From the NCBI GenBank assembly GCA_934754415.1, contig CAKVIS010000021.1, positions 1 to 30,813 on the forward strand: 30,813 nt of DNA, read 5' to 3'. The DNA comes from an uncultured Bulleidia sp. GTDB taxonomy: Bacteria; Bacillota_I; Bacilli_A; Erysipelotrichales; Erysipelotrichaceae. Every line of letters starts with the position of its first letter. The first letter of the stretch is position 1. Positions 8,878 to 17,285 of the stretch are shown piece by piece. Under the pieces are notes generated by a model that was not told where the DNA came from, searched no databases, and was given only the letters and a program-made list of their open reading frames with translations. The translations under genes and the position numbers were made by a program.

Positions 8878-11202
8878 TCACTCCACGTTCTTTAAAGCTT
8901 CTTCCATCGGAATATGTGTAATCTTTACATACTCCAGAATTGCACATACTGCATAACTTGCCATGCCGATGATAAATAATTCCACATAGATAGTTGATGG
9001 CACCTCAAATAAAAGCCAACCGGACATGGATTCTTTAATCATGGACATCCATAACACCTGAATCATTTCATAACATAAAGGAAGACTCACCAAAAGACAC
9101 AACATCACCACAATACTGATAGCCGCAATATACACACCTGCTATTTCTTTTGAAGCATATCCAAGAATCTTTGTCATGGAGATAGACTGTGTATTTTTTT
9201 CTATAATCACTTTACTCATCAGATACATCAGCACAATAAAAATCAGTACTGAAAACCCGTCAATCAGATACATCATACTGCCCATAGACACATCCAGCTG
9301 TCTGGTAACTTTTGTCAGAGATTCTTCATTTACACATGTACCGATATATTCTTCAGGTATATCCTTAATTTCCTCATGAGAGTAGTATCCTGCAAAGAAA
9401 TCTTTTCCAAGATCAAACATCTCATTTAAAGAATCTATGTTCATATACAGACAAAGAGCTGTCTTATCATCATATATACCATCAATAGTAAATGTATACG
9501 TTTTGGAATCATATGGTTCTTTCAGTACCAGAGTACTCCCCTTTTGCAAACCATATTTATCCGCAAGAAGATAAGAGGCATATACCTTCCCCTTTTCAAA
9601 ATTTTCATGAATATAGGCACTGTTTTCCTGAACGCCGTAAACATTCACATCATCCTGCTTTACAGAAGGATCATATTCAGTTTTTAAAGCATATGCACTG
9701 AATTTTTCAGCACCTTCCGTATCCGTTTCAATATCTTTTGCATACTGCAGCATAGCAAGATACGATTCCAGTTTTCTATCCTCTCTTTGTAAAGAAGAAG
9801 GCATTGTCAGAATATACTGATACTCAGCCACCATATTTTTTTCAATTGTTGCCTGATACCCATCAAGCACCTTCGGTAGCATCAATCCAAAAAACAACAG
9901 TAACGATGCAAACAGAATTCCTGTAAACAAAGCCAGAAAATCAGGAATATTCTGCAATGCCACACGTATTCTGAATCTGGATAAAAACGGTATATGATCA
10001 CTGAGAATCAGCGTTCTTCTATGAGAGGATTTTTTCAAATCTTTTCTGATCAGTCTCAATGGAGAAATACACATGGTTTTATACAATACTCCAAAGGTAA
10101 TCACTGCCATTAAAATCACCGGAATACAGGTAGTACGGATAAAAGCATCCGGATTCCATATTGTGACATATGTTGGCAGAGAATAACTGCCATAATACAT
10201 ATCCGCACAGACATCTTTTAATACTGTATACCCAAGAATATTACCAATCAGTGCACTGATCAAAGTGACACATACCGGCATACACATGTAATGTCCGACC
10301 ATTTCCAGACGTGTATATCCAGAAGCTCGCAAAGTACCTATGACATTGGATTCCCTGCCGATGGTATCCTTAATGGTAATGGCAAATACAAATGCCATGA
10401 TAACAATCACAATGTATAACAGCACTTCTATCATTACACCATCGCTGCCCATATCTTCACCTGTAAAATTGATGGCCTGATTCTGATAGCGTGGAAGATA
10501 TTGTTGTAAGGTAATGATGTCACTCATATCTTCCATTAATGTATCGCTTCTTTGTTTTTCATCCTCCACCTTGTCTGTATAAGTCCAGGAATAGGCATAT
10601 ACTTTCCTAGAGAAATCAAACATATCCAGCACTTCCTCTTTCACTATTCCCACACCAAATTTCACTGCATCAAACATCATATCCCCGTTGTTTTGAAACA
10701 AGGCGGAATAATCACTCAAAGCTACAAGCCCGCTGATTTTCCATGTTCGTGTCCCATCAGATACCGTGTCTCCCACAGATAGATGATTGTTATCGGCATA
10801 CATTCTGTCAATGGCAATTTCATCATCATTTTCAGGGAATTCCCCCTGCATCAGACATTCCAGATTAACTTTTTGTCTTTTAGCAAAAAGTCGTAAAGTA
10901 CTGCCATTCTCCATGGCATCTTCCACATAAAAGGAATCATAGAGCTGAATACCAAGGTTACCCAGAGAATCTCTGTCTGTAACTGTCAGCCTGGTATCTG
11001 TGACAAAGTGTCCGTCTTCCACGTTATACTTTTCAAAGCTTTCATTATACGCCTGTAACATGGAATGATCCGCAACCATAAAACCACTGACAAACCCTAT
11101 GGTGGAGACAAGCAAAAGAAATATACCCAGATATTTTCCAGGTTCTGAAACAATCTCTCTCAGATATCTTTTTCGTAACGGATTCTTCATATTCCTTACC
11201 AT
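8878..11202 (-). CDS. FtsX/MacB-type ABC transporter permease
   Basis: A 774-residue membrane protein with two FtsX-type units. TM1 is near residues 24-45, followed by a large extracellular domain to about 255 and three TM helices (VLLYIVIVIMAFVFAI and two more). A second unit starts at FLALFTGILFASLLLFFGL, with a second extracellular domain and three C-terminal TM helices, giving eight in all. Such permeases (COG0577) export lipids or peptides, or transmit force across the membrane, rather than importing. The ATG at 11202 has AAAGGA 6 nt upstream and overlaps the end of the ATPase gene by 7 nt. A second ATG at 11190 is less well placed. Confidence 0.9.
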   Translation of the reverse strand: MVRNMKNPLRKRYLREIVSEPGKYLGIFLLLVSTIGFVSGFMVADHSMLQAYNESFEKYNVEDGHFVTDTRLTVTDRDSLGNLGIQLYDSFYVEDAMENGSTLRLFAKRQKVNLECLMQGEFPENDDEIAIDRMYADNNHLSVGDTVSDGTRTWKISGLVALSDYSALFQNNGDMMFDAVKFGVGIVKEEVLDMFDFSRKVYAYSWTYTDKVEDEKQRSDTLMEDMSDIITLQQYLPRYQNQAINFTGEDMGSDGVMIEVLLYIVIVIMAFVFAITIKDTIGRESNVIGTLRASGYTRLEMVGHYMCMPVCVTLISALIGNILGYTVLKDVCADMYYGSYSLPTYVTIWNPDAFIRTTCIPVILMAVITFGVLYKTMCISPLRLIRKDLKKSSHRRTLILSDHIPFLSRFRIRVALQNIPDFLALFTGILFASLLLFFGLMLPKVLDGYQATIEKNMVAEYQYILTMPSSLQREDRKLESYLAMLQYAKDIETDTEGAEKFSAYALKTEYDPSVKQDDVNVYGVQENSAYIHENFEKGKVYASYLLADKYGLQKGSTLVLKEPYDSKTYTFTIDGIYDDKTALCLYMNIDSLNEMFDLGKDFFAGYYSHEEIKDIPEEYIGTCVNEESLTKVTRQLDVSMGSMMYLIDGFSVLIFIVLMYLMSKVIIEKNTQSISMTKILGYASKEIAGVYIAAISIVVMLCLLVSLPLCYEMIQVLWMSMIKESMSGWLLFEVPSTIYVELFIIGMASYAVCAILEYVKITHIPMEEALKNVE

Positions 11203-11894
11203 TCCAGATCCTTTGCGGCTGTTTTTTCTGTATTCTGTATCACTTTACGTATTGCGCCATCTCTTAATTTCACCACAATATCCGCCATGTACTGCATGGC
11301 CGCATTATGCGTCACCATGACAATAGTTGTGCCGTATTTCTGATTGACTGTCTCCAGTAATTGAAGAATATCTTTGGAAGTGTGATAATCAAGAGCACCA
11401 GTTGGTTCATCGCACAATAAGACATCAGGATTTTTTACGATTGCTCTTCCGATAGAGGTACGCTGTTGCTGACCACCAGACAATTGATTAGGAAGTTTAT
11501 TCTGATGAAGAGTAAGTCCTAAAGTCTCCAGAAGACTGTCTATATCCAAAGGACGCTTACTTAAATACGCTCCTACTTCAATATTTTCTCTGACAGTCAG
11601 ATTGGGAATGAGATTATACATCTGGAAAATATAGCCCAGATGATTTCTTCGATACAAAGATAACTGCTTTTCCTTCATCCCTTTCATTTCCTTACCTTCA
11701 ATACAGATAGATCCGCTATCAGCATGATCTATACCACCGATAATATTTAACAAAGTACTTTTTCCGGAACCGCTGGGCCCAAGAAGCACACATATCTGCC
11801 CTTTCTCAATGGAAATACTGATACCTTTCAGAACTTCCACTGCATTCTCTTTTTCCCCATAGGATTTATGAATATCTTTAATTTCCAAAAACAT
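11196..11894 (-). CDS. ABC transporter ATP-binding protein (MacB/LolD type)
   Basis: A 232-residue ATPase of the MacB/LolD/FtsE group. Walker A is GPSGSGKST (39-47), the Q-loop lies near Q91, the signature LSGGQ is at 138-142, Walker B is VLLCDEP (158-164), and the switch His is in VTHNAA. The GAGGGG ribosome site sits 6 nt before the ATG. It is the first gene of a three-gene operon with the FtsX-type permease (7-nt overlap) and the coiled-coil lipoprotein. The set could export toxic peptides or antibiotics or work on envelope lipids; the sequence does not decide. A palindrome at the predicted transcription start suggests repression by an unlinked regulator. Confidence 0.93.
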   Translation of the reverse strand: MFLEIKDIHKSYGEKENAVEVLKGISISIEKGQICVLLGPSGSGKSTLLNIIGGIDHADSGSICIEGKEMKGMKEKQLSLYRRNHLGYIFQMYNLIPNLTVRENIEVGAYLSKRPLDIDSLLETLGLTLHQNKLPNQLSGGQQQRTSIGRAIVKNPDVLLCDEPTGALDYHTSKDILQLLETVNQKYGTTIVMVTHNAAMQYMADIVVKLRDGAIRKVIQNTEKTAAKDLEW

Positions 11895-11911
11895 AGATTC
11901 CCCTCACACTT

Positions 11912-11965
11912 AGTTAGCTTTGTCTAACTCAAGCTTATCCTATACCCGTTTTCGAAAGTTTGCAA
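11912..11965 (-). promoter_or_regulatory. Promoter and candidate operator of the ABC transporter operon
   Basis: On the minus strand TTGCAA (11965-11960), a 17-nt spacer and TAGGAT (11942-11937) form a plausible promoter. Just downstream, at the expected +1, lies a perfect inverted repeat AGTTAG-N6-CTAACT (11912-11929). The half-site AGTTAG also occurs upstream of the -35, near 11970. This arrangement fits a TetR- or MarR-type operator. Confidence 0.5.
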
Positions 11966-11985
11966 TAACTAACTGAAATTTTATC

Positions 11986-12013
11986 TTGAACAATACAGAA
12001 CTCATGGTATACT
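11986..12013 (+). promoter_or_regulatory. Promoter of tRNA-Leu
   Basis: TTGAAC (11986-11991), a 16-nt spacer and TATACT (12008-12013) preceded by TGG, an extended -10. The predicted start is a few bases before the mature tRNA 5' end at 12024. Confidence 0.7.
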
Positions 12014-12023
12014 TATTTAGCAC

Positions 12024-12105
12024 GCACCAGTGGTGGAATCGGCAGACACGTACGCTTGAGGGGCGTATGGAGCAATCCGTGCAAGTTCAAGTCTTGTCTG
12101 GTGCA
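12024..12105 (+). tRNA. tRNA-Leu (anticodon GAG)
   Basis: The acceptor stem GCACCAG (12024-12030) pairs with CTGGTGC (12098-12104), with discriminator A at 12105. The D stem is GTG/CAC. The anticodon stem TACGC/GCGTA encloses TTGAGGG, giving anticodon GAG at 12058-12060. A class II variable arm (GGA-GCAA-TCC) is typical of leucine tRNA. The T stem GCAAG/CTTGT, with one G-U pair, encloses TTCAAGT. CCA is not encoded. It is a single tRNA gene with its own promoter and terminator. Confidence 0.95.
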
Positions 12106-12110
12106 CTTAA

Positions 12111-12137
12111 AAAGGTATCCTTCGGGATACCTTTTTT
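12111..12137. terminator. Bidirectional terminator of tRNA-Leu and the ABC-F gene
   Basis: The stem GGTATCC/GGATACC with a TTCG tetraloop (12114-12131) is extended by AAA/TTT pairs and followed by T6 on the plus strand. On the minus strand the flanking A-run reads as T5, directly after the TAA stop of the ABC-F gene. Confidence 0.88.
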
Positions 12138-13686
12138 ATATCTGTTTTGTTGTCCATTCTTCACAATTGATGATCTTATCTGCAAAACCTTCATAGAAAT
12201 ACGGTTCATGGCAAACCATCAGGATAGAACCTTCATATGCCTGTAATGCACGCTGCAATTCATTTTTAGCATCTTCATCAAGATGATTGGTAGGTTCGTC
12301 CAGTACCAGTACATTACTTGGCTGATGCATCAACTTGCATAAACGCACCTTAGCCTGTTCTCCACCGGATAATACTTTCATCTTGGATTCAATATGTTTT
12401 TCCAGTAATCCGCATTTTGCCAGGGCATTACGCACTTCATATTGACTCCAGGATGGGAAAGTATCCCAGATTTCCTGCAGACATGTCTTATCACTGGCAG
12501 ATTCTTCCTGCTGAAAGTAGGCAACTTCCACATTGTCCCCTTCTTCCACCTTTCCTTCAATAGAAGGAATTTTTCCTAAAAGACTTTTTAACAGAGTTGT
12601 CTTACCAATACCGTTGGCACCTGTCAGAACCACTTTCTGCTTTCTTTCCAGCTCAAAATGAATTGGTGTAGATAGAGGACTGTCATAGCCAATAACAAGA
12701 TCTGAAGCTTCAAAGATGACTTTAGAAGGTGTTTTTGCGAGTTTAAAATCAAAATAAGGTTTTGGTTTTTCTCTTTCCAGTTCAATCAGTTCCATCGCAT
12801 CCAGTTTCTTCTGCCTGGACATTGCCATATTTCTTGTGGCAACTCTTGCCTTATTTCTGGCAACGAAGTCTTTAAGATCTGCAATTTCTTTCTGCTGACG
12901 TTTATAGGCAGCTTCTTTCTGAGCCTTCTGCATTTCATAGACTTCCACAAAATTATCATAATTTCCAGGATATCTGTTCAGCTGACTGTCATGAATATGA
13001 TAGATAACATTCACTACCTTATTTAAGAACGGAAGATCATGAGAAATCAAAAGAAAAGCATTCTCATAATTCATCAGATATCTTTCCAGCCACTGAATAT
13101 GCTGTACATCCAGATAGTTTGTAGGTTCGTCCAACAATAAGATATCTGGTTTTTCCAACAATAACTTTGCCAGAAGAATCTTTGTTCGCTGTCCTCCGGA
13201 TAATTCCTGTACATCTTTATCCAGTCCAAGATCAAAAATACCAAGAGCTCTGGATACTTCATCAATTTTAGCATCCAGTGTATAAAAATCATGGGCATTT
13301 AACAGATCCTGCAGTTCGCTTGCTTCATTCATCAATGCGTCCATATCCGCATTTTCATCGGACATCTGCATATACAGATCATTCATATGGGTTTCCATAT
13401 CAAACAGGTCTTCAAAGGCTGACTGTAACACATCTCTGATCGTCATGCCTTTTTTTAATGTGGCATGCTGGTCAAGGTACCCCACCTTAACATTTTTAGC
13501 CCAGAAGATTTTTCCTTCATCCACTTCCATCTGTCTTGTAATGACTTTCAGGAAGGTGGATTTCCCTTCTCCATTAGGACCTACCAGTCCGATGTGTTCT
13601 CCTTTATTCATTCTGAAAGACACATCTTCCAGAATCACTCTGTCTCCAAAACTGTGATTTAAGTTATCTACTTGTAATATACTCAT
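12136..13686 (-). CDS. ABC-F family ATPase (YfmM-like)
   Basis: A 516-residue cytoplasmic protein with two ABC domains and no membrane segments. ABC-F proteins act on ribosomes as translation factors or antibiotic-resistance factors. Domain 1 has Walker A GPNGEGKST (36-44), LSGGQ (162-166) and LLLDEPTNYLD. A charged linker (about 240-310) separates it from domain 2, with GANGIGKTT (356-364), LSGGEQ and LVLDEPTNHLD. Length and N-terminus resemble Bacillus YfmM, a member without a firmly assigned role. The ATG has an AAAGG about 9 nt upstream. An unusual leader with hairpins, a terminator and mini-ORFs precedes it, which favours inducible, ribosome-linked control. The gene ends at the terminator shared with the tRNA. 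Confidence 0.92.
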   Translation of the reverse strand: MSILQVDNLNHSFGDRVILEDVSFRMNKGEHIGLVGPNGEGKSTFLKVITRQMEVDEGKIFWAKNVKVGYLDQHATLKKGMTIRDVLQSAFEDLFDMETHMNDLYMQMSDENADMDALMNEASELQDLLNAHDFYTLDAKIDEVSRALGIFDLGLDKDVQELSGGQRTKILLAKLLLEKPDILLLDEPTNYLDVQHIQWLERYLMNYENAFLLISHDLPFLNKVVNVIYHIHDSQLNRYPGNYDNFVEVYEMQKAQKEAAYKRQQKEIADLKDFVARNKARVATRNMAMSRQKKLDAMELIELEREKPKPYFDFKLAKTPSKVIFEASDLVIGYDSPLSTPIHFELERKQKVVLTGANGIGKTTLLKSLLGKIPSIEGKVEEGDNVEVAYFQQEESASDKTCLQEIWDTFPSWSQYEVRNALAKCGLLEKHIESKMKVLSGGEQAKVRLCKLMHQPSNVLVLDEPTNHLDEDAKNELQRALQAYEGSILMVCHEPYFYEGFADKIINCEEWTTKQI

Positions 13687-13726
13687 ATCTCTTTGCCTTT
13701 TCCAGGAGTCATTATACCAAAAGGCA

Positions 13727-13860
13727 TAAAAAAAACAGCCCTATTTTACGGCGGCTGGTTTCCGGTAAGACAGGTTATGAACGAAAAGGGCCTGTCTTTA
13801 GTTCTATCTTACATACATGGTGGAGTCTATCACCTTCCACCTTGTGTCATATTTCTGTTT
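13727..13860 (-). promoter_or_regulatory. Candidate attenuator leader of the ABC-F gene
   Basis: On the minus strand the leader holds, in order: a mini-ORF encoding MTQGGR (13850-13830); hairpin P1, GGTGGA/TCCACC (13841-13819); a mini-ORF encoding MYVR (13818-13804); hairpin P2 with 8-bp arms AAGACAGG/CCTGTCTT (13798-13767); and a terminator-like hairpin CAGCC/GGCTG (13757-13736) followed by a U8 tract (13735-13728). An alternative stem, TTACCGG with CCGTAA (13768-13746), would tie up the terminator's 5' arm in its loop. Neither mini-ORF has a strong ribosome site. It matches no riboswitch class I recognise. Confidence 0.55.
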
Positions 13861-13936
13861 ACACTATTAGTATATTGTCTTTTTTTAGCAACAATTAGCA
13901 CTATTTATCCTAAAATATAGTACAATATTGTCAAAT

Positions 13937-14779
13937 ATGAACAAAACAGCAAACTTTCCCATTTTTATGGATATCCTGGCAATTTCAAAAAACACAGCAC
14001 AAAACTGGCTGTACAGCAATCAATTCAAGATTGGGCTTGTCATAGAAGGTACCTTAACACTTCATGCAGGTGCTCAAACCGCTCTTGTACATACTGGAGA
14101 TGGTTTTTTCATCAATACTCAGGTACGTCATCTGTTTACCACTGCCACTAACGACCCCGTATTACTTTACAGTGTCTCTTTTCATCCACGTATCATCGGA
14201 GGAAGTGCCGACTCTGTCTACTGGCAGAAATACATCAATCCTCTGTCCTCCAATTCTTCTTACCCTTTACAGGTATTTCATAAACAAGAGACAAGCGATG
14301 AAGAATCTCTGCAGCACATCCTGCATGTTTTACGTACCTTGCAATACCGCATTCCAGGATATGAACTGCTTGTAAGAAATGAATTATCCTTTGTCATTCT
14401 GGACCTTATCGGAAGACAGTCCTTTGAACAGAATTCCATTTCCAGAAAACAATTACGCAATGAGGAAAGAATCCACCACATGCTGCAATATATCGAACAG
14501 CATTATGCCGAACCCATTTCACTGCAGGATCTCTCGTCGAGTATTTCCATCTCCGTCAGTGAATGCATACGTTGCTTTAAAGATACTTTGATGATGACAC
14601 CCATCAACTACATACGCATGTTCAGACTAATCAAAGCTGAAGAGCAGATACTGCATACAAATAAGACTATTTCCGAAATTGCCTATGACTGTGGTTTTCC
14701 GGAAACCAGTTATTTCAACAAATGTTTTAAAAAACAGTATAAACAAACCCCTTTACAGTATCGACTGCACAACCAATAG
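13937..14779 (+). CDS. AraC family transcriptional regulator
   Basis: A regulator of about 280 residues. The N-terminal part (about 20-120) is a cupin-like sensor domain (IGLVIEGTLTLHAG, HTGDGFFINTQVRHLF). The C-terminal 100 residues form the double helix-turn-helix of AraC proteins: YIEQHYAEPISLQDLSSS, then ISEIAYDCGFPETSYFNK and FKKQYKQTPLQYR. The ATG at 13937 is chosen; a TTG at 13928 in the same frame is possible. Neither has a Shine-Dalgarno, and a TACAAT box at 13921-13926 lies only 10 nt before the ATG, so the transcript may have almost no leader. It diverges from the ABC-F gene and precedes the MYG1-family gene. The ligand is unknown; many such proteins respond to sugars. Confidence 0.88.
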   Translation: MNKTANFPIFMDILAISKNTAQNWLYSNQFKIGLVIEGTLTLHAGAQTALVHTGDGFFINTQVRHLFTTATNDPVLLYSVSFHPRIIGGSADSVYWQKYINPLSSNSSYPLQVFHKQETSDEESLQHILHVLRTLQYRIPGYELLVRNELSFVILDLIGRQSFEQNSISRKQLRNEERIHHMLQYIEQHYAEPISLQDLSSSISISVSECIRCFKDTLMMTPINYIRMFRLIKAEEQILHTNKTISEIAYDCGFPETSYFNKCFKKQYKQTPLQYRLHNQ

Positions 14780-14788
14780 TGGTACAAT
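14761..14788 (+). promoter_or_regulatory. Candidate promoter of the MYG1-family gene
   Basis: TCGACT (14761-14766), a 16-nt spacer and TACAAT (14783-14788) preceded by TGG, an extended -10. It overlaps the end of the AraC gene. AAAGGAGA then precedes the ATG at 14814. Confidence 0.5.
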
Positions 14789-14813
14789 AAGGGACGTTTT
14801 AAAGGAGAGAACT

Positions 14814-15788
14814 ATGTACAATTCTTTACATTTATATACACATGACGGTTTATTTCATGCAGATGATGTTTTTGCAACAGCACTTATCTCTTTAATGACA
14901 AAAGAATATGATGTCACAAGAGGACCAGATACAGAAATTCCTGAAGATAAAACAGACTGGATTATCTTTGATATCGGAGGAGGAGAATTTGATCATCATT
15001 CCCCTGAAAACAAAGAAGCTAACGGATGTCATCCCAACACAGATATTCCTTATGCAGCCTGCGGCCTTATCTGGAAAAAATATTATCAGGAGATTCTATC
15101 AGCTATTGACTGTCCTGAAGAATACTACGAAAAAGTCTATGTCAGACTGGAAAATACATTGATTGCAGGCATTGATGCCTTCGATAACGGCTATAATCCT
15201 GTAGCAGGTGCCATGGAAGAAATGCCGAATATTCCTGATGATCAGAAGAAAAAGATTGTGGCTCAGGGGAATTATGCCTTCTCTATCTCTCAGGTTATCA
15301 AAGATTTTAATCCTGGATGGAATTCTGATTACAGCTATTATGAGGCTTTCCTGGATGCTGTATCCTTTGCCAAAGATATCCTGATGAATCGTCTGGACAG
15401 TATCATTTCTTCTCTGGATGGAAGAGATTATGTCTTACAATGTATTTCCTTCAGTTCCAATCACCTGATGATTATGGATCAGTTTGCTCCATGGGAAGGT
15501 GTCCTGAATTCCCAGAAAAACGATCCTAAAGCAAAAGACATCTACTATGTTATCTATCCTGCTTTAAGAGGAGGCTGGAATATCCAGTGTGCCTTAAATA
15601 ACAGTGATGACCGCACCAGTTATCGTCATCCTCTGCCATCAGAGTGGTATGGATTACGTTATGAAGAACTTGCAAAAGTATCCGGCGTAGAAACTGCTCA
15701 GTTCTGTCATGTCTCAGGATTTTTAGCAGGTTGTAAAACACAAAGTGATGCATTAAAAATGGCTTCCATTGCCTTATCACGAAAGTAA
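14814..15788 (+). CDS. MYG1 family protein (UPF0160, DHH-like metal-dependent hydrolase)
   Basis: A 324-residue soluble protein of the MYG1/UPF0160 family, related to DHH phosphoesterases; the eukaryotic member has been described as a 3'-5' exonuclease acting on RNA. Metal-binding motifs are THDGLFHADDVFA (H10, H15, D17, D18) and DIGGGEFDHH (D53, H61, H62). The ATG of MYNSLHLYTHDG is chosen because AAAGGAGA precedes it; the frame is open upstream into the AraC gene without a ribosome site. It lies 34 nt after the AraC gene, has a possible promoter of its own, and ends at an intrinsic terminator. The bacterial role is not known. Confidence 0.88.
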   Translation: MYNSLHLYTHDGLFHADDVFATALISLMTKEYDVTRGPDTEIPEDKTDWIIFDIGGGEFDHHSPENKEANGCHPNTDIPYAACGLIWKKYYQEILSAIDCPEEYYEKVYVRLENTLIAGIDAFDNGYNPVAGAMEEMPNIPDDQKKKIVAQGNYAFSISQVIKDFNPGWNSDYSYYEAFLDAVSFAKDILMNRLDSIISSLDGRDYVLQCISFSSNHLMIMDQFAPWEGVLNSQKNDPKAKDIYYVIYPALRGGWNIQCALNNSDDRTSYRHPLPSEWYGLRYEELAKVSGVETAQFCHVSGFLAGCKTQSDALKMASIALSRK

Positions 15789-15808
15789 GGCTTTGAAAGC
15801 CTTTTTCT
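15787..15808 (+). terminator. Intrinsic terminator of the MYG1-family gene
   Basis: The stem AAGGCTT/AAGCCTT (15787-15803, 3-nt loop) is followed by a T-rich tract ending TTTCTT. It starts within the TAA stop codon. Confidence 0.82.
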
Positions 15809-15877
15809 TACACCATCACCACCATTGTGTTTCCAGATAAAAAAGTCTTCTGAAACCCCTTTCTTCAGTCATCGATA

Positions 15878-15906
15878 TTACACATTTGTCAAATTCGTAT
15901 TAAAAT
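15878..15906 (+). promoter_or_regulatory. Candidate leaderless promoter of the plus-strand MATE gene
   Basis: TTACAC (15878-15883), a 17-nt spacer and TAAAAT (15901-15906) are followed by 6 nt and the ATG at 15913. The spacing is identical to that of the DUF1836 promoter. No Shine-Dalgarno is present. Confidence 0.5.
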
Positions 15907-15912
15907 ACACGC

Positions 15913-17277
15913 ATGAAAAATACACAGCAGATAGATGAACAGTATGTCAGGATGACGCAAACCCCCGTCTCCAGACTCATTCTTTCCCTGGGGTTACCAA
16001 CTGTCGTTTCCATGCTTGTCACAAGTATCTACAACATGGCAGATACCTACTTTGTAGGAACACTGGGCACCTCCGCCTCAGGTGCTACAGGCATTGTCTT
16101 TGGCTTAATGGCCATATTACAGGCCTTTGGATTTATGTTCGGTCATGGTGCAGGGGCTAATATTGCACAAAGTCTTGGTAACCACGATGTCCATTCCGCT
16201 AAAACCTATGCCTCCACCTCTTTCTGGAGTTCTATTGGTACAGGTGTCCTAATCGGTATCTTTGGACTGCTGTTTCTGGATCCTTTTATGAATATACTGG
16301 GAAGTACTCCAACCATCCTGCCTTTTGCAAAAACCTATGCGTTCTTTATTCTGATTGCAGGACCTGCCATGACTTCAGGTTGTGTCATGAATAATATTCT
16401 GAGGTATGAAGGTAAAGCATTTTACGCCATGATTGGATTGACTTCCGGTGGTATCTTAAATATTTTTGGAGATTACCTGTTTGTCAATGTATTCCACATG
16501 GGTATTGCAGGTGCCGGTTTAAGTACTGCCATTTCCCAGTATATCTCCATGGTCATCCTGTTAATGCCGTACTTAAGAAAACAGACACAGTCTTCTTTTC
16601 ATCCAAAAGATTTTGCAAAAAAGAGCTATATATTCAAAAATATTATTTCCACTGGTTTACCTTCCCTTTTCAGACAGGGATTAAATTCTGTCAGCACTAT
16701 GGTACTCAACGGTACCGCAGGAATATATGATGATGCGGCAGTAGCTGCCATTTCCATTGTCACAAGAATTGTCAATTTCCTGTTCTGTATTGCCATTGGT
16801 ATAGGTCAGGGATTCCAGCCTGTTTCCGCCTTCAATTATGGGGCTAAGATTTACAGCAGAGTCAAAGAAGGATTCTTTTTCGCCTTTAAAGCAGGCACCA
16901 TCATCATGGTACTGTTATCTGTTACAGCCTATTTCAATGCGGAGGCTTTTATTGCTTTGTTCAGAAATGATCCTGAAGTAATTACCATTGGTACTACAGC
17001 ACTGCACTGGTACTGTATATCTCTTGTATTAATGCCTGTCACCATGTATGGCAATATGTTGTTCCAGTCTATAGGAAGAGCTAAAGTTGCTTCCTTCCTT
17101 GCGGCTTTGAGAAGCGGCCTTACATTGATTCCATGCATTATTCTTCTGAATGCCGTATTTGGCTTATCCGGGCTTGAAAAAGCACAGTCCATAGCCGAAA
17201 TACTTTCTGTTATCATTACCATTCCTTTTCTGTATTACTTCTTCAGACATCAGCCTGAAGATGGACAGGCACACTAA
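15913..17277 (+). CDS. MATE family efflux transporter
   Basis: A 454-residue multidrug/toxin exporter of the MATE (NorM/DinF-like) family. These are inner-membrane antiporters that use Na+ or H+ gradients. About twelve TM helices form two six-helix bundles; the N-terminal helix contains LGLPTVVSMLVTSIYNMADTYFVG, the MATE signature region, and the second half restarts near STGLPSLFRQGLNSVS. It follows the AraC and MYG1 genes on the same strand but has its own promoter-like boxes and no Shine-Dalgarno. The drug or metabolite exported cannot be deduced. Confidence 0.93.
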   Translation: MKNTQQIDEQYVRMTQTPVSRLILSLGLPTVVSMLVTSIYNMADTYFVGTLGTSASGATGIVFGLMAILQAFGFMFGHGAGANIAQSLGNHDVHSAKTYASTSFWSSIGTGVLIGIFGLLFLDPFMNILGSTPTILPFAKTYAFFILIAGPAMTSGCVMNNILRYEGKAFYAMIGLTSGGILNIFGDYLFVNVFHMGIAGAGLSTAISQYISMVILLMPYLRKQTQSSFHPKDFAKKSYIFKNIISTGLPSLFRQGLNSVSTMVLNGTAGIYDDAAVAAISIVTRIVNFLFCIAIGIGQGFQPVSAFNYGAKIYSRVKEGFFFAFKAGTIIMVLLSVTAYFNAEAFIALFRNDPEVITIGTTALHWYCISLVLMPVTMYGNMLFQSIGRAKVASFLAALRSGLTLIPCIILLNAVFGLSGLEKAQSIAEILSVIITIPFLYYFFRHQPEDGQAH

Positions 17278-17285
17278 AATCAACA

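Noticed and set aside
11986..12246. An 86-codon plus-strand frame
   Set aside because: It runs through the tRNA-Leu gene and its terminator and is not coding.
13727..13860. T-box or known riboswitch in the ABC-F leader
   Set aside because: The T-box sequence (GGNACCGCG) is absent, and I see no conserved core of purine, glycine, guanidine, PreQ1, SAM, fluoride or Mn riboswitches.
13693..13920. A 75-codon plus-strand frame in the ABC-F leader
   Set aside because: It runs through the hairpins and terminator of the minus-strand leader, starts inside the ABC-F ribosome-site region, and has no ribosome site or family resemblance.
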